A DNA stretch of 64,000 bases. Source: Theocolax elegans (taxonomy: Eukaryota; Arthropoda; Insecta; Hymenoptera; Cerocephalidae). Positions 31,698 through 47,276 of this stretch are shown here, piece by piece (position 1 is the first letter of the stretch; each line of letters opens with the position of its first letter). Location of the stretch: contig JANSJX010000008.1 in NCBI GenBank assembly GCA_026168455.1, forward strand, positions 620,001 through 684,000, written 5' to 3'. The position numbers and the translations under genes are program-made. A model generated the notes under the pieces. The model was given only the letters and a program-made list of their open reading frames with translations. It had not been told where the DNA came from and searched no databases.

Positions 31698-34600
31698 TCA
31701 TTGTATGTAGTGCATTATTAAACTTTACATTTTTATAATCCGCCTCGGTTAAATTTCTACTAGGGTATAATTTGAAAAAATTTATTTATTTTCAAATAGT
31801 AAAATAGTTATCGTTATAATTATTAACTTTTACTGTATTAAATGTGTAAGAAATCATAGTTTCTATCGATTATTTGTTATTACATAATCTCATAATTATG
31901 CATACATCACTATATCTATATTCTACTAATGTAATAAAAAAATTATGGATCCAAAAAATGTATACATCAACCATGTACTTGGAACCATGTTTGGTTTGAT
32001 TGTCCAAATAATAGCTTAATACTATACCTACAAGAGAAACCTTGTACATTGGTTAAAAATGAAATAATATTTGTCAGCGACCATAAAGCGCGAAAAGTAT
32101 ATTTTCGCAATATTTCCCAGATAAAGGATAATAATAAAATTCTTACTCGTATTCCATAGACCAGTGGGATATGAGAAATTTTTATTAGGTTGCATTGGCA
32201 GTATCTCGTTCCCATATTCATATCAAATGTATATGTATATATCCATATATATATAAAGAGAGATGTACTAAACTTTAACAGCTTTGTAATACACATTCTC
32301 CTATATATATAAATTTCGTCGTTTTGTCAACTTGACTAGCGTTGAATTTACAAGATCTTGATAATAAAATGCAAATTACGCGGATTTATTAAAAAAGGAA
32401 TGTCCCGTTATATACATTTCTTACTTTTCACTCCGACAGAGTGATTTCTTTAAAATATTTTCCACTCGTACTCGATTAATTAGATAGAACGATACAGTGA
32501 TAATTCGACAAGTTGTAACCGCAACAAATAAGCAATTCGAATATATTAAATCGCTTATGCATTATGTATGTATACATGGGATGTACCAATGATTTACCGA
32601 CTTTACGGATTTTTGCACCGATTCTTCTTCTTTCTTTCCGGTTGAATTGACCCAGTTTCACTATACGCAGAGCGTGCGCTTGACGGTTTTTACTACCACC
32701 AGCTGGGAATTCTTTACATTGAACAACCCTTTCTCCCCCACCCTCTTTTTTTGCAAGACTACCAGATTCTTTTCTTTTTTTTTTTTCGTGCAGGCTGCAA
32801 TTGATTTTATTGAGAGGAAATATTTTTAACGATGAATAGAATTATTTTCATTCGAGAGGAAATAGCGAGGATTTACGAGACTCACGCGTTTGATGTTTGC
32901 ATTCGACGGATACGAATTTCCTACGCGAATCGTAACGGCTGCGTATGTTTATATTTTAATTTTTAAGTTTCAGGTTAATATACGATGTACGTGATTGACA
33001 GTGTAAAGTCGTGAAGCTGTGTAGTGACGTTTTCTTTTCCCATAAAATAATTCGAATAATTCGATAGAACATTTGCTAATCGTATTAGGAAAGACAGGTA
33101 CGAATTTGAGTGTACCGCGCGTAATTCAACGTTATTGATTAGAAATAATCTACTTAACGGTTCGTTTGACGACAGAGGCTTTACTCTTTCGTTAAACGAA
33201 TTTTAAACGAGAGTGGCGTACGCATTCGTTCGCGGAATTAATTAAACTTCTATTATTCGATAATACAACTATAGGTAATTCGGTAAAGAAATATATATAT
33301 ATATATATATATAACGTTTAGAAAGGAACGTCTGAAATGAAATGTCGCAGTGAACTGAGCATACTTTTTAACTTAATCGAGTGGTACACGTTCTATACTA
33401 AACGAAGACAATACTTTTATATGCATATATATATACACCGTTCGTACGTGATATCTCAGTATCTTGCCAAGTAGTGTACATTACGTGAAAAGATACATAG
33501 GAAATAATATAAACTTGATATCTCCTCGCGATATTAAATTTCAAACTCCATAAAACTTGAACAATCACGACTGCGCGATTATTTAGAATTCTGCATAAAT
33601 TTTGGAATGTACGCGAGTGCCTTCGAATGAAATTCCATATATATATATATATAGAATTCGAAATTTCATTTGAAATTGAATTCAATTAGAGTTAAATCTT
33701 ATATTGTTACAAAGGGGATCCTATTTTCGCCTTTTCAAAGGTTTTCGATTAGCCGACCCGTCAAACTGAACGAATTTCTATAGATAATCCCTCCTCACCC
33801 CTTGAATTTAATCGTTCATTGAAAAATTTACGCGGAAAACAAATGGAGTTGGAGATTTCGATTCGTTCGTTTTATTATACGTTGGACTGTTCGAAACTAT
33901 GTGTCCAATTTCAGTGACAAACGCGATCGAAAATGAATCTTCTATTAAAAATATATAGTTTATTTTATCGTTACGTTGAATAAAGGCATAAATTTCCAGC
34001 ATGCTTGGACTATATTGCACGTTGCGGGACAACGCGGATTGTCTTACTATTGTTTTTTTTAACTCAATAATTCTTGAAAGAACTGTAGATCATCCTGTTG
34101 AGGAAAGTGGAAAGTTTTCTGAGAGTGTCAGGCTAGGCTGCGAGTTGCGAGAATACGCGCCGCGTGTGTGCTATTTATTGTACGCTTGCGCTCGAATCGC
34201 TCCGAGTTTTTTGGGCACCGTCGTTACACAAAAGTGCCTTATATTAGTTTAAGTTAACGGGACGTGACACCCGAAAAACAGAAACATTATTTGCCTTTTT
34301 TTTAAAATAAAGATTTATTTCACCGAAAAAAAATTTCTCTGTCACAGTGTTGTGTGTTTCTTTAAAGATAATTTTTTTAGTTTTTCAGTCAATTAATATT
34401 AATTTTAATAGTATTTTAATTAAATAAACATAGTTATAATATTATTACGTAAACACTACAATGTTTATGTTATCCACGTGCAGTGCAGATTCACAGTGTT
34501 TCCATATACATATTTCTAGTAATATCAATTTAATTATAATTCGATTTACGGTACGATTTATATATACATATATATGTAAAATAATATTATTCAGCTATCA

Positions 34601-34717
34601 AAATTATAATGCACGAAAATTAATTAAAATTTCACTAAGTGAGTAAATGGAAAATTGTACAAACCAATGTATATACACCGTATTGGTCGTAACAACAATA
34701 TCTATACCAAGTATACT

Positions 34718-34740
34718 CCCACCCCTCATCCCCCACCCCC
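34718..34740 (-). other. G-quadruplex motif on the minus strand
   Basis: The plus strand has C-runs of 3, 4, 5 and 5 with spacers of 1, 4 and 1 bases, so the minus strand fits the four-run G-quadruplex pattern. It is striking in DNA this A+T-rich. In the Ogt transcript it would be C-rich, so any quadruplex would be in the template DNA. Confidence 0.6.
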
Positions 34741-37700
34741 GCGCCGATATTAAAATTACGGAATATCAAATCAGTATATAAATTAGAATACATTATATCC
34801 ATTTTCATCAATTTAAATTAACTATACCGTTACACCTACACCGCGCCCTCGTAAATTCGAAAGATCAATAAAAGAAAATCACGTAAATTAATTACAATCG
34901 TTGCGCGTGCATCTCGTTTTTGTTAACGCGAATACTTTCCACTATCGATGCACTCGTGGCTTCTTTTCTTTCTTTTCTTTCTTTTGGTGCGTATAAAGAT
35001 CGATCGTGACAAGGAGGGGTTGTTTACACCAAAATATATATTCTGGTATAAAATGTCCTCGGATATTACCCAACTTATTTTCGTCTCCAGCATAAGTCGT
35101 GACGGAAGAAAAACAAAGTTACGAAGGCTCCGTCTTGTCTGCTCTCTTGTGCTGATTTTTCGTTCGTTCGTTCGTTCGTTCGGTGGACTAAGATTTTATT
35201 CAAATCAACCTTTAACTTTTACCCTCTCTCTTTCTCTCTCTTCCGGGCAGTTTAGATGAAACTTTTTAAATGCACTTGGCGCCATTGGGATAATGTCTCA
35301 AACTGATTTTAACTTTGTTTAAGGAAGAAATTGTAAAAGTTGAACGGCGCGCGTATAACATCCTCTTAATTAAAGAGTTTTCAACTGAGATTCCGTATAA
35401 TGATTAAGTCAACTCGAAATAATCTATACGTTGCAGTTTTTTTTAACGTTAATTTTTTTGTTTTCGAATAGAGAAAAATGTAATCCATATATATATATAT
35501 ATATATATATAAAAGTGGTTCGACTTGATTTTCCTTGCGAAGGAAAAAGTAAAACGCAGCATGTTTTGAAATTCATTCGAATTACATTTTTTTTATCAGA
35601 GTTGACCCTTAATGAATATTGATCATTACTTGCATTGACTAAATTTTAACACCGAGATAGTTCATTTGACTAAAACACAACTTTCAAATTGCATTACCGA
35701 TAATTTAACGAAGTTGTTTCGAATAAGCAATTTCGTGCGTTAATTTATGTTACCGAAAGTTGACATTAACCTGGTCTATATATACATATAGAAAACTCAA
35801 CGTCAAGTGTCTTTTTTTTGTAACAAACATTCATATTGTAGCGATTAAAATGAATTTTAGTTCGGTGTACGAGATATACGTTTACAATGCAAAGTTTGAT
35901 TGTGCGTCGTTGCGCGTGCTCACGTTTATATTTACCGAAACTTGAATATATACGTATATAGATAAATCACATTGTCGTCTAAAATATCCATATTTGAACT
36001 TGGTGTACTTGCATGTATACATATCGTTAATTACCCAACAAACTTTCACGTAAGCTAAATAATCCGTATCGTAATATATCGATTATAATTTTCGTAATCT
36101 TGAACATTATTAAATTTTGTTTACTTTTTTTATTGCATTTCAACTCAAATGATCGACTCTCACAATTTAGGTAATGTGTATATGTGTGTGTGTGTGTGTG
36201 TGTATATGCATATATACATATTCTCATTCATTTTTACGACAAATTCAAATACTCAGCGATTTTACGGTATGATAAAAATAAATATTTTGTTGAAACGGCG
36301 AATAAAAAGGAAGCAGGAAAGAATTGTGGATTTCCTTAGGTATACCCAGGGACACGGAACAAATTCTTAAGAGCACCGAATCATTTCTCAAAAGTATAGG
36401 GAAGATTTACTACCGTAATTACCGAGTGTACTTGTACATTTCGTTCTCCACGCGGATGAAATCCGATGAGAATAATCCAAGTGAATAATAGACCGAGTAA
36501 TGAAACTGTTGCATAAACATGAGCGTATTTTTTTTTTGTTTTTATTAAAGTAGATGTAATTCTTAAATAATTCTTCTTTTTTATTTTATTATTACAGTCA
36601 TTAATAATGGGCGTTTATTTTCGATATGCAAAATCGAAGGGATATGATTCGAAGAGTTTAATTCACAGTCGAGCACATCCAACGATTGAAGGGGATGTCG
36701 ATACGAATGTGTACGCAACATTCTCGTACTTTTCGTTATTTATTTACTATTTTGTCGGTATCCCTGTTATATCTCCTGATTCGTTATAACGAATGTGCGA
36801 TTACAGAGTAATTACGTAAAAATCATGAGAACAAATTTAAATAACGAAAAATGTGCGAATAATATAATATAGGAATATGTAAATTATACCTATATGCGAC
36901 ATCCCCGAAACAATTTTTGTTATTTCGTACACGAATGGGATTTTGAGTGTTTCCGCAGAAACGTCAAACGCACTATTAACGACAGACACCTCTTATCACA
37001 TCCTACATGAGAACAATGAAGCTTAGCCATGTAACCCGTGTACAGTAAAACGTGTATAGAACGGAGACAACATTTTGGTGTCAAAGCCTGACGTTTATGT
37101 TTTGATCGAATAATACGGCTAGTACAACGGTGTGTATCCTCAACTGGTTTTAAATTACCGTGAAAATTTATTATTATTATTCGTTTTTATTTTTTTTTTT
37201 AAAGGTTCCCAGATTTCCCAAGTTTCATAAAGTTTTCTTAACAACCTCGGCTCGCGGAAACATAAAAGAAGATAATTAAATTTTCCGCTACCATACCAAG
37301 ACTATATCGCGGACTCTCGTAGATTGAGCGAAGTTAAAAACTAGCTGACGAGTTCCGTCGTTGACTTTACTTAAACTCTGTATTATAATACATTATAAAA
37401 ATTGTACGTTAAGCTCATTTTCTTCGTACGTTTTTTTTTGTTGTTGTAAGAGCATCTTGTTTTTCTCCGAGTGCTAATAAATTCTATAGACACTATAATA
37501 CTGTACTGTGTATTAAAAAAAAATTAGATATTTAAGAAGCTTTATAAATCCGTATGCCGCTACTTGTAAATTAAAAGTAATTTGACGTTATATCGTTTTT
37601 TCTTCATTTAATATCGTTAACAGACACATTCGACTTGATTAAAATACAGAACAAAGATCGATAAAAAAACGTATTACTGTTCATATTTTTTTCTGCTCTT

Positions 37701-40046
37701 ACAGTCGTATGTAAATACATATCCAAGGAATTGTTAAATAGATCGTTTATATAGTATAATGGGTGCTACAATATGAAGATGAACGTTACTGAAATTCTTA
37801 TATATATATATATATCCAACGTAAAATGGTATATTTTACATATCTAGACGTTATATCTCGAATAGAACGGGACTAGTAGGTCTAGATTTTTCGAACCCCT
37901 CGAATGCAGCTGTCGATGAAACCGGTTGGAAGTTTTATTTGACGTCCCTCGTCTTTTCCCCCAAGCGCATGAGCGACCGAAACGCGATTCAAGTACACAG
38001 GGTGTAAATTGTGTCCAGTTACTTTTCTCACCAACTACACGACATATGGGTGTATACATGTATATATAGATATATATATTACACGTAGCTTTGAAAACAC
38101 TTGGCTTTGTCGAGTGGATTTTAAGCTTAACGTCGGCACAAGCGTATCATTAATTCATCCCTTTTTTACACGATTGCTCTTTCATTCGATTAACTTAATT
38201 ACTTTTTCTTTGTTCATTTCCTTCCGTTATTCCAATACAAATTTTCGGATATTTGAATAATTGTTTCTAACGTGCTTTATTTTACAAACACACAACGAAG
38301 AATAAGGAAATATTTTAAAATCAATATCGATTGTTATTTACTATTTTGTACATTTATTTTCAAGTGATCTGCGATCGTGTGGAATTTATTTATTATTCTG
38401 AATTTTTTAATGAAAATTGTCGCGTTTCACCAATTTATAAAAGAAAAGTGGTAAGTTTTCTTTCAGAGGCATTATTCCATTGCGATAAAATTATTTTTTA
38501 TCCGTATAAGGATTCACGATATTCAATAGGTTTTAGTGTGAATTCAACTCATTTCCGCAGGTACATCTATACCCACACATTTCACTGCAAATTAAAAAAA
38601 TGTATTTAAAATATATACGTATTATCTATCTTATTTTCACGTATATTTTTATTTCATTTTGATTATCGACAAATAATTTAGTTTAATTCACACTTGATTT
38701 GATCGCAACATTTCACCACTGCGCGACTCGGTCACGCTTTTATCAACAAATATAGAGAGTATATTTTAAATAATCTAAAACCCAAACAACCGTAATCCAA
38801 GAAATCTTGACTTTTGTACGTTAAGCTTGTACCTCTTAGATTTCTATCAACTTCTCTTTCTCAAAGTGTCAAGTTAAGAGCATCGTATTCGAAAGCTTCG
38901 CGAAATCCAAATCGAATCCCTCTTGAGCTTGAGAGTCACGGGTAACATTCGAAGTTGAGATCAGTCGATCAAGATTTTGTACAACTTGCTAAGCTATTAT
39001 AACGAAATAGTTATCCCATTCTCTTACGATCAAGGATACTATTAGTCTATTTATATTTTTTATATATTTTTTTTCAAGATGTTTTATTCTTTACTTTCGA
39101 AGGACGGAAGTTTAATCGTTGTCTTGCTTTTTATGTATATATATATTTGTTTTGAACGTCAGCTGCAGCTCATATAACCCACTTTTCGTGAAGCTAAAAG
39201 AAATAAAAAATTTAATATTTTTGGTATCAACTGTATATCTTCCAAAAAGAGTTTTATAATGTAAAGAAAAAAGAAGTGTATTTATCTCTCTCTCTCTATA
39301 TAGGAGGTTCATAATGTTTCATTACATTTTTCTTCTATAAAGCGTACATATCTTTTTTTTTTGGATGGGAGGGTTTCACACTCGATTTATCCACAGTTTG
39401 GCGCATTATATTTTCTTTTTCTATTTTTCAGTTGCTCTTAAACAACTTTCGATCAGCGCGATACATTTTTATTATATTTCCCCGTCAAGTGTAAATAAGA
39501 TATTTCGAAGAGTTTTATAAGGAATCTTTCAATTTTTATTCAAAATGTACGAAATACACACTCTGCCAGTAGTTCGTTCTATATTCGTATAAAATCAAAT
39601 TAATTTTATGTATTGATATTACCTTGTATACGATTAATATCACCACTGAATAATTATTAATCGTATTTGTGTGTATACAAATAATTATATAACATACACA
39701 TGAATATTCCATGCGCATTAGCTGACCCATGTATATATTTCCTCTCGAAATAACAGGACAAACCATTTTAATCAGTATACGAGTTTAAATACACAAATAC
39801 ATGTATGTATACGTATATAACAACAGTTGGATCATAGGTAAACCTACCGTAATCCAGCTGCTTAGTAATGGTTGTACGGAAATAATTAGTGTATCATATA
39901 ATAAGCTAAATAATTATCTCTCAATTCGATATGAAATATCTATGGGCAATATGGTGCACAGAGATAAAGTTTAGATTAAAAATGACGATAGCGAAAAAAA
40001 AATTACGTAAATTACTATGATTTCTGTTAAAAATATTACGACTATG

Positions 40047-40304
40047 CACGGAGTAAAAATATTTGGTAAAAAGTACAATGTTGTTTAGTAATGGAGGGAT
40101 AGAGTTGACAAATGATAAAAATTACTTTTTTGTTATAGGAAAATTTTTTAGATATCTATCAATATTTACTATATATGTCTCGTAAATTATTCCTGTAACA
40201 AAATAGTAATTTTGATCAGTACTTTTTATCATTTATCAAAGCCGTCTCTCTATTACTAAACAACGTGGTAATTTTTTACTTACAGAAATTTTTTCTCCGT
40301 GTGT
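40047..40304. repeat. foldback MITE-like element with about 75-bp arms
   Basis: Begins CACGGAGTAAAAATATTTG and ends AAATTTTTTCTCCGTGTG. The arms share TGTTGTTTAGTAATGGAG-type and AAATGATAAAAA blocks in inverted order. It is the same terminal type as the element at 31509. Confidence 0.65.
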
Positions 40305-40374
40305 AGTTTATAATATAATTTACGATAATCCTTGTAAGATTCACTGCTATAAATTTTGTAAATTCGTAACGTAA

Positions 40375-40485
40375 ACTACAGTAATTTTTCTCAGTATGTC
40401 TGTCCGTGATTTCTTTACAATAAACAATATTGTAATTTTTTACATAAATGATTTTGTAATTATACCAAATACGTCTCAGTGGTAA
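40375..40485. repeat. probable decayed relative of the 40047 element
   Basis: Contains ACAGTAATTTTTCTCAGTAT and, further on, TACGTCTCAGTGG, resembling termini of the neighbouring foldback family. Limits are uncertain. Confidence 0.3.
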
Positions 40486-41914
40486 TACGCGTTAATTTAT
40501 GGCTGCGTTTTAACAATCGGAAAAGTGGATTATCGTTCATTTGAATTCAAGGAGAGGGGAAAAAACCATGCGACTTAATAATTAACGTTATACGAACTGG
40601 GTCGTCCAAAATTTAGGATGAGAGTACGTGAGTTTGAATTCAAATTCCTAGAGGATTTATATATATATATATATATATACCGACGTAAGGAAGTATTCTT
40701 ATGTAACAAACGCGTAATCGTTAAATAATCCACATTTTTCCTTTTATTTATTCCGCGGTCGCAACAATTAAACATATCGGTCCAATTAATTACGAATAAT
40801 GCACCCATTGTTTTGACTCGATAAAAAGCGACATATAGTTTGACCGAAGTATGGAAAAATAAAGAACATATACTAAGTGACATAACCTAAAAACAACGAC
40901 AACAACATCAACAACAACAACACGTACGCGTCGAATGAAAATGGTGTGTACCGAAAAATTCGTAGTTCCATTGTCTGAGCTGGTAACGTAACCAAAACCT
41001 AAAAACGATCTTTACGAGGTATAAATCTCTTACCCGTGCTATATCTATGTATATATGTATATATGTGCAACAAAACTATATATATACATATACATACATA
41101 TAGTTTCCGTTTAGCTTGGTAGCTCACCCAGTAGCGCTTATTGATTCGCCGCAGATTCCCACCTACGCCAGTGCTGCTCTTCACGTTGCGTATACGCTTG
41201 GCCATTCTCTCTCTCTCTCTCTTTCTCTCTACGATGCGCAATGCCGTATCTCTTCCTTCTTCTCTTTCTATTTTCCGGGTACACGTAACCCGGAAATTCA
41301 AATCCCCCGCCAAAACTTTGGTGCATCGAATTAATTCCCAAATTTCATACGTTTACTTTGCTAAGTTGTTTAGTTTCACTTAGTCGCTTCGTCACAGCTC
41401 GAAAACGTCCACGTTCGGCATACGTGCATGATTTAAGAAAATGCGGGTTAACGCGATGCGTACAACACGTTCGATTCGTGTTTAGATCATTTTCATCTAT
41501 TCCATTCGGTTAAATCGATGCATGGGCTCTATACGCGATAATCGATTAAATTAAGTACATATTTAATTGTGCAACGCGACGTAACTCTCTTACAGTACGA
41601 ATTTTCGTTTAGGAGAGGGGTTGAAGAAAAAAAAGAAATTTTCAAAAACCGACTTATTCCATAATTTATCGACAGTTCGACTTTGCGTCGTACGGAAGCC
41701 AAGGAATTATATATATATACAACACCAGGCGATAAACGATTTAACATTAATTTACGACTCTTAAATGTTATTTATTTCGGAAAATCCTCTTAATGGCCAT
41801 AAAAATGCAGATTTTTCATAAAGTATAAGTTGAGCGCGCTGCGTTCCTTTGTACTTTGTTAAAAGCCAAAACTTGATTAGATGTACGGTGATTCATAAAT
41901 GCATGGGCATTACG

Positions 41915-41917
<3 letters not shown>

Positions 41918-41956
<39 letters not shown>
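41918..41956. repeat. (CA)n microsatellite
   Basis: About 19 uninterrupted CA units in Ogt intron 5. Confidence 0.95.
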
Positions 41957-41957
<1 letters not shown>

Positions 41958-44900
41958 TTTAAGTGCACTTTCAGCTTAACCTTGACACGATGCATTAAAA
42001 ATTTTTAAACTTGAATCCTCTTTTACGCTTTTCCCGCGCATTATAATTTATTCATAAGTGTATATATTACACACACACGCACACGTGACTAGTAAATAGA
42101 AAATTTTTCATTGTTATCTTCCTTTCGCACAACGGAGAATAATAAAAATAGCAGATAATAAAGCTTGTTCCTCTGTATTACTTCTTATTAAATTTAAACG
42201 ACGATCGTTTAATAGAAATTTCAACTCGACATTCAAATCCTCCGTGCATTATAACTCCGACAATGTAAATTCAATTTTATATTCCGAACGCGGAATATTT
42301 GTGTAGTCGAAAATAGGAGTATGAAAAATTTAGTCAATTTTTATTCCATCGCATTATATTTTTCTCGTCAATTAAAATTTATAATTCAAATGAGAATTTT
42401 AGTCGATACTTTTTAAGCGTATACGGTTGTTCCTCGCATTTACGTATAATTCGGCATACCCTATCTATTGATTAAGATTATTTTATTAACTTTTTTTATT
42501 AATTTACTTTGTTACTATTATTATTTGTTCAAATTCTTTATCGCTACTATATATCGCTAACTCTGTAAAAAATATATATATATATATGTACACGCCACCT
42601 TGACACTTGCGCGAGTGTATTTACACTTTTTAATTAATATTTACGCTACCAGCATTGGCGCCCGGATTTTACAAGAAAATATAATTTAAACGCAGCGAAC
42701 GATTGAAGAGGTGAAAAACAGTCCTTTATTGAATTTCGTATCATTCTAAATCTTATCTAATTAAGGTGTCACTGAGGAACTATCCATCAGTGAACGAAAC
42801 AAGAACAGCGCATCAAAGTAATTACACGAGATGGAAGCGAGTCTTTCTTTAAATAGAACTTAAACGGATTATTTTCAACTAATTTACGTATCTCCTAATA
42901 GAAAAGGATTTTTAAATTAACTTTAAGATTCTTTCGTATCGATTGCATTTCAATCACTGTGGCTTTATTACGTTAAACAATAATTACATTCTTCATTATT
43001 GTTTTTTTTTTCTTTCCTTTTTACGTCAAATCGAAAGTAGCGATAACGATATTCTTGTCGATAATCTCGACGGTGAAATCGCGCATATAATTAAATTATA
43101 TTATATACGTATAAAAAAAGAAAATTGACGAAATTGTCATTATTTTCGTACGATCGATCGATTTAAAGTAAGCGTAGAAAAAAGAAGCGTCGATTTAACA
43201 TCAACTATCAGTGTAAAGCTGATAAAGTCAAAATTTATGCACGGTCGGTAGAATCTAACTATTATGATCGATAAAGTCGTATAGAGAAAAAAAAAATATA
43301 TATATATATATATGTATATAGGTGAAGAAAAAGTGTATAACCTTGCGCAAGAAAACGCAATCATGTTATATACTTTCGCAACCCGATATCAGATTACGTT
43401 TTTTGTTTTTCTCTTTTTCGACAATTGGAGACCATATAAATATGTAAAAATTCGATTAATCCAAGCTATAAGTGGACGTCGTACAGGTTGATTGAATGTA
43501 ATGGGTACGTCTTCGGATTGGGAGATCCCTTTGTTATTTCTAACATCTTTCATTTCATTCTTTTTTTTTGATGCGTCTATGTTAACTAAATCATATTTTT
43601 TTCACTATGTAAATGTCTGATAGTTTTTACTATCCGGATTATAGTCGAGCTTTGAATTTGTAGATAGATTACTGTATTATCGGATCGATTTTGAGTAAAT
43701 TGAACTGATAGTATTTGTAGAATTTTCCATTTCTGATAGTTGAAAGAGAACCGAAAGGTATTTTATATCAAATCTATATAAATACCTTCATCTCTCTCTA
43801 TCTTTTCCATTAATTATGTCTCTTATATAGTAATCAAATAATATTTCCATCGTCTCGCGATGAAATCGAAAGAAAATTTCAATTACGGAACGATTCATTA
43901 ATCTTTCATGGTAAAGAGCCTCATTTCCTACGGTACAACGTGTACATATAGATCGAATGAACAATTATACTTTTTATATAGACTGCGTCTTTATAATTAT
44001 ATATGCGTACGGCGTATTTTACGTTCGGCGAAACAAACGACGTTAATCCGACGTAACAGAATTATTTGATAGACAACAATACTGTTACTTTGCAAATATC
44101 CAAAGTTTACGAATTGTTCTACCAGTTTACATAAACTCTCGCGAAGTTTCAGTTCGTCTTTTTACTACGATGTTGTTTCCGAGAGGACGTTCAAGAGAAA
44201 TTTTCGAAAATATCAACGAATTACGAAACTGATTAAGATGCTTGATTTAACCTTTTAAATTCCATTATTTGATTAAAAGTTTCTTTTGATACGTGGCGCT
44301 CTTCTTTTTGTTGTGAAATGATTCACACGTTTTTCGCGATCACGATATACTTATTCCTTATTTCAAATAACTCAATTTTCCGATTGGAAGTTAAGCTGCT
44401 ATATTACCCCCCGCCCTACATTAAAAAAAAAATCGTTAAATTATAGGTTTAAAAATTTCTTTGTGCGAGAAAGCCGAAGATAATTTACGATACGAACTCG
44501 AGAGTAGGAAATTGAATTCTCAAAAGATTCGCGACATTTTCCAAATGGAATCTGAATAAATCAGTTTTAGGGCCTGCGTTTACAGGGCTTCGCTCTTAGC
44601 TTGAATCTCCGACGAGTTGGACGTATTCTCTCTGTCTTTTTTTTTCTCTCTACCCCCTTCTGTCCCTGTCTCCCTTTAAGATTCCCGAGGAGAGTTGAAT
44701 AACGGTCCTTGGTGAAGAAGTGGAGCGTGCGATAAGAATGTATAAGTTGGACAAAGGACAAGAGTCGTAAAAAATATCGAAAATTTTCCGAACGTAATGG
44801 AAATTGCTTAAACGAACCGCATAAACACGAGATCCGACGCTCGCTCGAGGAGTGAAAATAAAAATTTAATGCCAAATAATAATATTGTCGAATCGTGCAG

Positions 44901-47276
44901 AGGACGATACGGAATATATTTCCTTATACGATTTTACGGCGGGATAAACGTTGTAATGGCGTTTATCAGTTGTTCGATATTTTTTCAATATTTTGCATAT
45001 ATACACGTGAATCGTTCAATCGGTATTCGATAGATTTTTTCTCTCTCGCATTTATCGCAGAATTTAATTTACTTTCGATATATATCGAAACGATAACAAA
45101 CGCACCTTGAAATATCCTCTCGTCTTTCAGAATCTGCATAACGAAAATGTATAAAATATAATTAACAATCATTTGATGCATCGATCTATAAATTACGCGT
45201 TGCACCGAAGATAAATCGACGACCGACATATATCCGCCAATCATACCTTGTTAAAGAGGAAGAGAAAAAAGTAGACAAAATGAGTTTCGGTGCCAGAACC
45301 ATAAATCCGTAAGAGAATATCCGAAAGCGGGTATATATATGCATCGCCGTCGTTTGGCGAAGCGCAGCGAGGTCGTATATACGACAAAAAGACGGAATAG
45401 CTTCTTATCGCGGTAGTTTGGCGAGCTTTCGGTCCAACGCTAACCACACCCAAGGACACTTACATCGCGGATTTGAGCTTTCACGACACTTTTTCAAATC
45501 AATGGTTTTTTACGATTGTTCATAATAGTTTTGAGGTAATCGTTAACTTCAACGTAACACTGACTATTTTTAACGTTCACATTCTCATGCATATTTCTAC
45601 ATTAATAATCATGTTACGTACGCGTCTCGCGGAATCTTTTATTTTTCATACATACATACATTCATTTATTTATAATTAATCATTTTAATCAAAAATTCGA
45701 AATACCTTGATATATTTATTTCGCGTTATATACGTTTTATTTATCGATTGCGTATAACCGACATTTTTCTGAGAATATTTGTAACCGGTTGGTTACGGCT
45801 CTATCGATATTAAAATTTTGATAAATATTTACGAAGCTTTGTTGGATATATTACTATCGATTTACCGTAGCGCAAGAGTTATCGCTATATATATATGTGA
45901 ATAATAAAGCATTCGACATATTTTATCTATTTAATAAATATCTTATTGCCAATATTGTAACTCTTTCTGAACATGTTATAACATTTGTTTAATGTAATTG
46001 AATCGGATTTCTTTTATGCACAGTGTATCTACGTATTTAAAATTAATATTGCTTGAAAATCTCGATAAACTGATTGCAATTTCCATGTACTTTTAACTTA
46101 GTTGTTTCGTAAAAAATAATATCTCTAATATGATGATATACGTTAGAAATTCAACATCGTCACAATTACCTTGAATTTAATTCGAGAATACTTCAGTGAA
46201 TTTCGCGATCACGCGCAATAAAACTGCGAGTAATTTTAGTCTCACAAAACTATATCATAAAGAAGGGATGTCGTAATAAAAAAGGAATCGTATTAGTATT
46301 ACAATAACTAACTTACAGATGCAGTATCGATGAAATTTATAAATAATAAATATATAACGTATTTATTTGTAAGATTTACTGCAAGGTCGAAAAAATTCAT
46401 TTAATGCCACCACCTTGCTAAGAAAGTCTTCCATTTACTCGGAGAGAAAAAAAAGAGGGGAAAAAATCAAAGCATCAGAGATACTTCCGATAAAGTCTTT
46501 CACTGGGAAAAATCACCTGTCGATGCGTAAAAAAGGTAGTCGCCTCTCTCTCTTTTTCTCTTTTTCCTTCTTTCCGCTTGAGCCGTGTCACGTCAAGAAA
46601 AGAAAAAGCAAATCCATTCGCATTATCTGTAGATATAATTGTACTCGTTTGTGATGGGTTTATTGATATATTTCCAAGGTCCGATTTCCTCAGAGGGAAG
46701 TTTAGTTTTCCTCTTTTCATTCCACGTAATTATTTTAACGAATTATTGTTCGAAGTACCGTTTCGTTGCAAAAGTTATCCGCAGTACATACTTTTCCTGC
46801 ATGAGATACATTCATCGATGTTTCGTTGGGAGGGATGGGGAAAAAAAGAACTATACGTTATAACTGTCAAAATGATCCATTAGTTTTGACGTATTTTACT
46901 TGGGACGTTTTCCTTTTAAATTATTACGGCCATAATTTTTAACGAAAAAATATTCGTCGAGTACACTATTTTGTTTTTATTTTATCCGTCGGTTATAATT
47001 GTCGGTGGTATACATTTTAACGGAAGAAAAAGAAATATATTAACGTCGAATACGAAGTTTCAATTATAATATTTAACAATCGCCGTGGTAAATTAATAAC
47101 GAAGAAAAGTATTATTTGAACGTTATTACCTGCAAATCGACGATCACGTGTATGTATAATTCTAATTCGACTAATCGTAAGTGTATATAGGTGTAATTGG
47201 AATTTCAACCGACAGGGCGGCGCTGACGTAGTTCGTAGAGTAAAGTAGAAAATGTGTAAGCAGAAGTAGGAACTGG

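Noticed and set aside
32795..32829. Acceptor-like TTTTTTCGTGCAG followed by a short open frame
   Set aside because: I considered it as Ogt exon 6, but the translation (AAIDFIERKYF then stop) does not match the conserved TPR7 sequence.
44567..45459. Minus-strand frames of 102 and 72 codons in a G+C-richer patch
   Set aside because: They have no recognisable family, no convincing splice or promoter structure and no repeat relation; possibly a regulatory patch only.
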